A DNA stretch of 37,631 nucleotides from Halococcus salifodinae DSM 8989 (GTDB taxonomy: Archaea; Halobacteriota; Halobacteria; Halobacteriales; Halococcaceae), in NCBI RefSeq assembly GCF_000336935.1, contig NZ_AOME01000013.1:1-37631 (forward strand). The letters are read 5' to 3'. The notes beneath the pieces were generated by a model. The model made no database searches. It saw nothing but the letters and a program-made list of their open reading frames with translations, and was not told the DNA's origin. Within the stretch, counting starts at the first letter, position 1. Each line of letters opens with the position of its first letter. Positions 33,842-37,631 of this stretch are shown here, one piece after another. The translations under genes and the position numbers were made by a program.

Positions 33842-33932
33842 CCGATACATACGCGCCCTGTACCTCTCGCATCATTCCGGATAGTTCTGATAATGTACTA
33901 AAAGAGAATATGAGAACTTCCGCTAAACACTA
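33842..33932 (+). repeat. End unit D: hairpin plus core, right end of cassette 2
   Basis: A degenerate hairpin at 33842-33872 has loop GCGCCCT (33853-33859). Loop and flanks (ATACGCGCCCTGTA) are identical over 14 nt to unit A on its minus strand, followed by TCTCGCA in both. The spacer has GGATAGTTCT, resembling GGTAGTTCT of unit E. The core ACTTCCGCTAAACACTA at 33916-33932 is identical to that of unit E in inverted orientation, with weaker similarity running from about 33909 to 33942. Confidence 0.65.
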
Positions 33933-33942
33933 CAGCAATCGG

Positions 33943-34209
33943 AGAAGGATGTACGTCCATACGAACGAAAGCAGTGGTGAACGAGCCAGCGCCAAGCCAA
34001 CTGACGGCAGATGATTCATCCACCACACAGCTGGACGAGTGTAGCGACGACGCCAGCGCCGATCGAGTGACCTGCAGTCGGATTCACTCCACCACAACCG
34101 CTCCCCATCAGGTTCGGGCAACCCACCGCCCGAGCCGGGTTCGAGCGGTTTCATCAACGGGGCAACGAAGTAGAAAATTCTTTCAGCGTGTCTCGTGTCT
34201 CACTCGACA
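33943..34209. other. Intergenic stretch before the membrane winged-helix gene
   Basis: No gene is supported. The last part (AGAAAATTCTTTC at 34172-34184) is AT-rich and about 26-38 nt before the ATG at 34210, so it is the likely promoter. The palindromic GAAAATTC within it is a possible operator. Confidence 0.4.
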
Positions 34210-35397
34210 ATGAGCACGGCACGAGGGTTGCCGATCCGCGTTACCCTCTGGTGTGTCTTCCTCGGGGTCGTCGCCGTGGGCGGCGTTGCCGCCGAACCGG
34301 TGTGGCCACAAGAACGCCAAATCGAGACCGAACGCAACGAGTCCGACAACCGACTCCACATCGCGCTCCGATCGGATGGCTCGGCGGACGTCCGGATGAG
34401 CTACCGCACCCGGCTCGACGATCCGAACGAGACGGCTGCCTTTCGGCAGCTCCGAGCGAACGCCCGAGCCACCCCGGAACGCTACAGCGAGCGGTTCGCC
34501 GAACGGATGAGCGAGGCGGCCGCGACCGCCGAGGTGACGACGGGCCGAGAGATGGCGATCGAGAACGTGAGCGTGCGGACCACGCGCCCGGATAGTACCG
34601 TCGGAGTCGTGACCTACACCTTCACGTGGCGTGGTTTCGCGACGACCAACGGCGAACGTCTCGGGGTCGGCGACGCACTCGAAGGGTTCGTCCTCCACGA
34701 CGGATCGCAGGTCACGATCGCCTGGCCGGACGGCTACGAGCCGGCCACGATACGTCCATCTCCCGACGACCGACGAGCGAACGCCGTCGTCTGGACGGAC
34801 TCGCCGGCGTTCGAGGAAGACGGCCCGCGAGTCGTGGTGTCCGCGTCGAACACGACCACCGTCGGTTCGTCGGGGGATGCCGATCCGGGTGGCGTGATCC
34901 CGAACGCCGTCGAAGACCTCCCGCGTGGCGTGGCGGCGCTCGTGGTGGTCCTCGTCGTGGTCGTCGTTGTCTTCCTCGTCTACCGGAAGAGCGGGACGAC
35001 GACTGCCGAAACGACTGGAGCCGCGGGGAGCGAAACCGCGGCCACGGTCGCACCCGGGAGCGACTCGATCGACGGAGGCGCGACGAGCGTCGATGGTGGC
35101 ACCGCCGACGACACGGACGCTACCGAACCGGCGCGCGACGAACCGAACGACGACGCGGCGAAGCTACTGAGCAACGAGGAGCAGGTGCTGCGGGTGCTCG
35201 AACGGCACGACGGACGCATGAAACAACAGCAGGTCGTCACCGCGCTTGATTGGACCGAAGCGAAGACGAGTCAGGTGGTTTCCAGCCTGCGTGCCGAGGA
35301 CAAAGTCGAGGGGTTCCGGCTCGGCCGCGAGAACGTCCTGTCGCTCCCCGAAGATCCGACCGGCGAAGCGGGCTCGAACGGGGATAATTCGGGTTGA
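34210..35397 (+). CDS. Membrane-anchored winged-helix protein with extracellular domain
   Basis: Protein of 395 residues. A signal or anchor helix lies at about 8-28; an extracellular beta-rich domain runs to about 235 (RLHIALRSDGSADVRMSYR, TTRPDSTVGVVTYTFTWRGF). A single strong helix at about 238-260 (GVAALVVVLVVVVVVFLVY) is followed by a Thr/Asp/Gly-rich linker and a C-terminal winged-helix domain at about 318-385 (SNEEQVLRVLERHDGRMKQQ, TALDWTEAKTSQVVSSLRAE). This architecture occurs in many haloarchaeal membrane regulators of unknown signal (DUF7343/DUF7345-like, from memory). Transmembrane sensing of a surface condition is inferred. The secreted protein gene follows 64 nt later. Confidence 0.82.
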   Translation: MSTARGLPIRVTLWCVFLGVVAVGGVAAEPVWPQERQIETERNESDNRLHIALRSDGSADVRMSYRTRLDDPNETAAFRQLRANARATPERYSERFAERMSEAAATAEVTTGREMAIENVSVRTTRPDSTVGVVTYTFTWRGFATTNGERLGVGDALEGFVLHDGSQVTIAWPDGYEPATIRPSPDDRRANAVVWTDSPAFEEDGPRVVVSASNTTTVGSSGDADPGGVIPNAVEDLPRGVAALVVVLVVVVVVFLVYRKSGTTTAETTGAAGSETAATVAPGSDSIDGGATSVDGGTADDTDATEPARDEPNDDAAKLLSNEEQVLRVLERHDGRMKQQQVVTALDWTEAKTSQVVSSLRAEDKVEGFRLGRENVLSLPEDPTGEAGSNGDNSG

Positions 35398-35461
35398 TTC
35401 GGCTGAACGGTACGGGGAGTCTATATCGCCCCACCGCATCGTGGAGTACAGTGACAGCTCG

Positions 35462-36484
35462 ATGACTGATCGACGGCGCGCGGTCGCACTCTCGCTGGTG
35501 ATCGTCCTGCTTTCGAGTGTGGTATCGGTCGCTGCGCTTGCACCCACGGCTGCGCAGACGGAGCCGACCGATGGGCAGCGGAACGGATCGGTGTCGGGAG
35601 CCGAGACACCGGGTGCGGCGTTCTCGATCGCGATCGGTGTTCAGGGCACGGAGACGGAAGCCACGGTCGAGTGTCGAGCACTCGACGCCGCGCTTGCGAA
35701 CGCGACGACCAACGGATCGGTGGCTGCTGTCGTCGCCGACGAAACACGAGCCATCGCCGAACGGCTCGATGGGCTCTCGACACGCCACAGGACGCTTTCG
35801 ACACGGAACACGAGCGCCAACGACACGCGTAAAGCGGTGCTTCGCGCGAAGCGGACGACACTCGACTGTCGGCTCGATCGCCTCTCGACAGCAGCGGCGG
35901 CCCTCCCTCCCGACGTCCGTTCCGCACACGACATCACCGACCGCAGGCTATCGATGCTCTCGACGCGTGTGAACGCCGGCGGCGAAGGGATCGAAAGCGG
36001 TCGTGTGGACAGCAGACACGACGGAACGAACGGCACCGTGACGACAGGTGAGCCACAGCCGCGAAACGCCTCGACGACACAGCTACCCAAAGAGCAGACA
36101 CCGACCGCGACAGCGACAGAGCTGGAGACACCGACGGAGACGGCGACCGAAACGGCGACAGAAACACCGACAGCGACCGAAACGGCGACAGCCACGAAGA
36201 CGACGACAGCAACGGCGACGCCGACCCCGACTACGGACCCGACCCCGACAGCGGAATCGACCACCACGGACGACTCGGCGGGCACCGATCGGCCCACGGC
36301 ATCCGACAAATCACCTGACGACGGTGAGGGCGACACGGAAGAAACGGACGACGATGGCGGGAGCGACACCGACGAATCCGACGGTCGGACGAACGATGAA
36401 GGAGACAACGACGACGAGGCGGACAACGACGGGGAAGACAGCGACGACGAGGCGGACAACGACGAAGACACGAACGATGAGTGA
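35462..36484 (+). CDS. Secreted Thr-rich and Asp/Glu-rich protein
   Basis: Protein of 340 residues with a signal peptide (RRRAVALSLVIVLLSSVVSVAALAP). Residues 45-170 form a helical domain containing two Cys (VECRALDAAL, LDCRLDRLSTAAAAL). It then becomes low complexity: Thr/Ala/Pro/Glu-rich at about 205-265, typical of an O-glycosylated stalk, and Asp/Glu/Asn-rich to the end. There is no C-terminal helix or PGF anchor motif. A CTATATCG box lies about 34-41 nt before the ATG at 35462. Its position after the membrane winged-helix gene suggests a shared function, perhaps as ligand or target; this is inferred. Confidence 0.8.
   Translation: MTDRRRAVALSLVIVLLSSVVSVAALAPTAAQTEPTDGQRNGSVSGAETPGAAFSIAIGVQGTETEATVECRALDAALANATTNGSVAAVVADETRAIAERLDGLSTRHRTLSTRNTSANDTRKAVLRAKRTTLDCRLDRLSTAAAALPPDVRSAHDITDRRLSMLSTRVNAGGEGIESGRVDSRHDGTNGTVTTGEPQPRNASTTQLPKEQTPTATATELETPTETATETATETPTATETATATKTTTATATPTPTTDPTPTAESTTTDDSAGTDRPTASDKSPDDGEGDTEETDDDGGSDTDESDGRTNDEGDNDDEADNDGEDSDDEADNDEDTNDE
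36105..36480 (+). repeat. Low-complexity coding repeats in the secreted protein gene
   Basis: Near-triplet ACN/GAN repetition encodes the Thr/Glu-rich stalk (36105-36260). Near 36409-36470 a unit of about 33 nt coding DDEADND(G/E)ED occurs twice. Replication slippage could change its length. Confidence 0.6.
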
Positions 36485-36499
36485 CTGTGGCCGAAGCGA

Positions 36500-36590
36500 T
36501 AGTGTTTAGCGGAAGTCCTCGTACCCCCATCAGACAATCACCTTGTCAGCTGTTAGAACTACCGTGCAAGACAGAGAGAATATCTCGCAT
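36500..36590 (-). repeat. End unit E: hairpin plus core, probable left end of a third cassette
   Basis: Hairpin at 36564-36590: GTGCAAGACA, loop GAGAGAA, TATCTCGCAT, with 8 of 10 pairs. Reading on the minus strand, GGTAGTTCT follows the hairpin, and the core ACTTCCGCTAAACACTA (36516 to 36500) matches unit D exactly over 17 nt. The core begins 16 nt after the stop of the secreted protein gene. The hairpin faces the hydrolase gene. Confidence 0.65.
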
Positions 36591-36883
36591 CTGATGTCTG
36601 CGGCTATCTCTTGTTTCAGAGACTGGCCCTGTAAGCAGGGGAGTGCCTGACGATTGTTGAGTCGGGTAGCAGGATTTCCATAGGTGACAGGGCGTAGATA
36701 GCGAATCAGTCCGGATTTCTTGTGAGACACTACTACTACTACTTCAGCGGTTGATGTAGAGTAGCCAGGATCCCACACTGGCAGTGACTGGCAAAACCGT
36801 ACAGGAGAGGGATAGTCCATTTTCGTCGTACAGCGCATCTATAAGCCGATTCGAGAGAATAGACACCCATAGAGAGAAACACT
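36591..36883. other. Intergenic stretch before the hydrolase gene
   Basis: No gene is firmly supported. It contains a CCCTG/CAGGG hairpin at 36627-36640, an ACT triplet repeated five times at 36729-36743, and a CTATAAG box at about 36838-36846 that probably serves the hydrolase gene. A 102-codon minus-strand frame at 36530-36838 crosses this stretch and may be a degraded gene. Confidence 0.4.
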
Positions 36884-37432
36884 ATGAAACAACGAGTGCT
36901 GTTCATTCACGGCGCCGGGGGATACGAGGATGATCAAATATTGGCGACTGATCTGCGTGATGTGCTGGGGACGGCATACAACGTTCGGTATCCGAAAATG
37001 CCGGATGGAACCGAGGTAGAGAGATGGAACGAGCAGATCGCAAACGAACTCGCTGCTTCAGATGGCAGGGTGATTCTCGTCGGGCATTCGCTAGGTGGTT
37101 CGCTCCTGCTGAAATATCTTTCCGAAGAGACGGTTGAACAACCTGTTGCCGGACTGTTTCTGCTCGCGCCACCCTACTGGGGTGCTGAAGGGTGGGATGT
37201 CGACGAGTACACGCTGCAAAACAACGTCGCATCGAAGCTACCCACTGAACTGCCAGTGTTCTTCTACCACAGCCGCGCTGACGAAATAGTACCATTTGCC
37301 CACCTTGCGCTGTACGCAGGAAAACTTCCGCAGGCAACTATTCACGAGCGTGATAGCGGCGGACATCAGTTCAACAACGATTTGTCAGAAGTTGCTCGTG
37401 ACATCAAACGACTGAAGCAGAAGAACTCATAG
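36884..37432 (+). CDS. RBBP9/YdeN-like alpha/beta hydrolase
   Basis: Small serine hydrolase of 182 residues, near the usual RBBP9/YdeN length. The catalytic set is visible: nucleophile S69 in VGHSLGGS, acid D133 in SRADEIVPF, base H161 in GGHQFNND, and the oxyanion start LFIHGAGG at 6-13. The substrate is unknown. Codons are AT-richer than in the core genes, and the gene lies downstream of end unit E in the same relation as the other cassette cargo. A perfect hairpin lies 48 nt after the stop. Confidence 0.85.
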   Translation: MKQRVLFIHGAGGYEDDQILATDLRDVLGTAYNVRYPKMPDGTEVERWNEQIANELAASDGRVILVGHSLGGSLLLKYLSEETVEQPVAGLFLLAPPYWGAEGWDVDEYTLQNNVASKLPTELPVFFYHSRADEIVPFAHLALYAGKLPQATIHERDSGGHQFNNDLSEVARDIKRLKQKNS

Positions 37433-37479
37433 CGAGACAAACAACTGACTCACTCAGACACGTCTGTAGGTGAACCAGA

Positions 37480-37493
37480 ACCACCGAAGTGGT
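37480..37493. terminator. Hairpin after the hydrolase gene
   Basis: ACCAC, loop CGAA, GTGGT form a perfect 5-bp stem with a stable-type tetraloop, 48 nt after the hydrolase stop. No T-tract follows, so the terminator role is inferred from position. Confidence 0.4.
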
Positions 37494-37573
37494 ACTACTC
37501 AGATTCAAGTTGCTGCATAAGGCCGAGCATATCGGACTGAGTGGCACTGTCTAGTTGAGGTAGCTTGAGGAAT

Positions 37574-37619
37574 GAGCAGGTCGTAGCGAGTATTGGTCAT
37601 GAAACTCGGAGACCTGCTC
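37574..37619. repeat. 9-bp inverted repeat around the last start codon
   Basis: GAGCAGGTC (37574-37582) and GACCTGCTC (37611-37619) are exact inverted repeats separated by 28 nt and enclose the ATG at 37599. It could sequester the start in mRNA or be an operator. Confidence 0.4.
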
Positions 37620-37631
37620 GGAGAGACGTTG
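37599..37631 (+). CDS. Start of a gene cut by the window edge
   Basis: An ATG at 37599 opens a frame, MKLGDLLGETL, that runs off the end of the window. Eleven codons are too few to assign a function, and it may not be coding. Confidence 0.3.
   Translation, partial: MKLGDLLGETL

Noticed and set aside
33829-34213. Short frames between the methyltransferase and the winged-helix gene
   Set aside because: They overlap end unit D, lack promoters at suitable distance, and have no coding-like composition.
1-37631. tRNA, rRNA or CRISPR arrays
   Set aside because: No cloverleaf-like T-arm patterns, rRNA-like stretches or regularly spaced direct repeats were seen; the five hairpin units are irregularly spaced and not an array.

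Overview
The window reads as chromosome of an extremely halophilic archaeon (class Halobacteria). GC is high, predicted proteins are strongly acidic, and most start codons sit about 25-30 nt downstream of a TATA-like box with no Shine-Dalgarno sequence, as in haloarchaeal leaderless mRNAs. Archaeal signature genes are present: geranylgeranylglyceryl phosphate synthase, pantoate kinase with 4-phosphopantoate--beta-alanine ligase, and the GatCAB subunit GatB with an archaeal-type AspRS. Halococcus or a relative is my guess; the window alone does not settle the genus.

Layout. 1-2.8 kb: MenA-like UbiA prenyltransferase, convergent DUF547 protein, methylthioadenosine (or thioinosine) phosphorylase and a possible microprotein. 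2.9-7.7 kb: minus-strand condensin operon (acidic coiled-coil protein, smc, scpA). 7.9-16.6 kb: plus-strand housekeeping run (gatB, an orphan trpB, topA, GGGP synthase, amphi-Trp protein, an unknown protein, aspS). 16.8-24.7 kb: Tat-exported nuclease with a duplicated accessory domain, aldehyde dehydrogenase, a small AT-richer membrane-protein gene, an unknown protein and a DUF2298 membrane protein. 24.7-28.4 kb: translationally coupled ABC importer of the nitrate/sulfonate/taurine class with two different permeases. 28.6-30.4 kb: CoA-pathway pair. 30.6-32.9 kb: FNT channel and PiT phosphate transporter. 33-37.6 kb: accessory region with an AT-richer methyltransferase, a membrane-anchored winged-helix protein next to a secreted Thr/Asp/Glu-rich protein, and an AT-richer alpha/beta hydrolase.

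The most unusual signal is a family of five related, non-coding end units. Each has an imperfect ~11-bp stem with a 7-nt loop (arms close to RTGCRAGATAC and GTATCTCGCAC), a spacer of about 20-47 nt, and a short core (best form ACTTCCGCTAAACACTA). Two facing pairs bracket exactly one AT-richer gene each: 20760-21557 around the membrane-protein gene, and 33030-33932 around the methyltransferase gene. In both, hairpins lie inside and cores outside. A fifth unit (36500-36590) lies before the AT-richer hydrolase gene, whose far end may be outside the window. No transposase or integrase is visible. I read these as a candidate family of small single-gene mobile cassettes with hairpin ends. The alignments were made by eye and need a genome-wide search.
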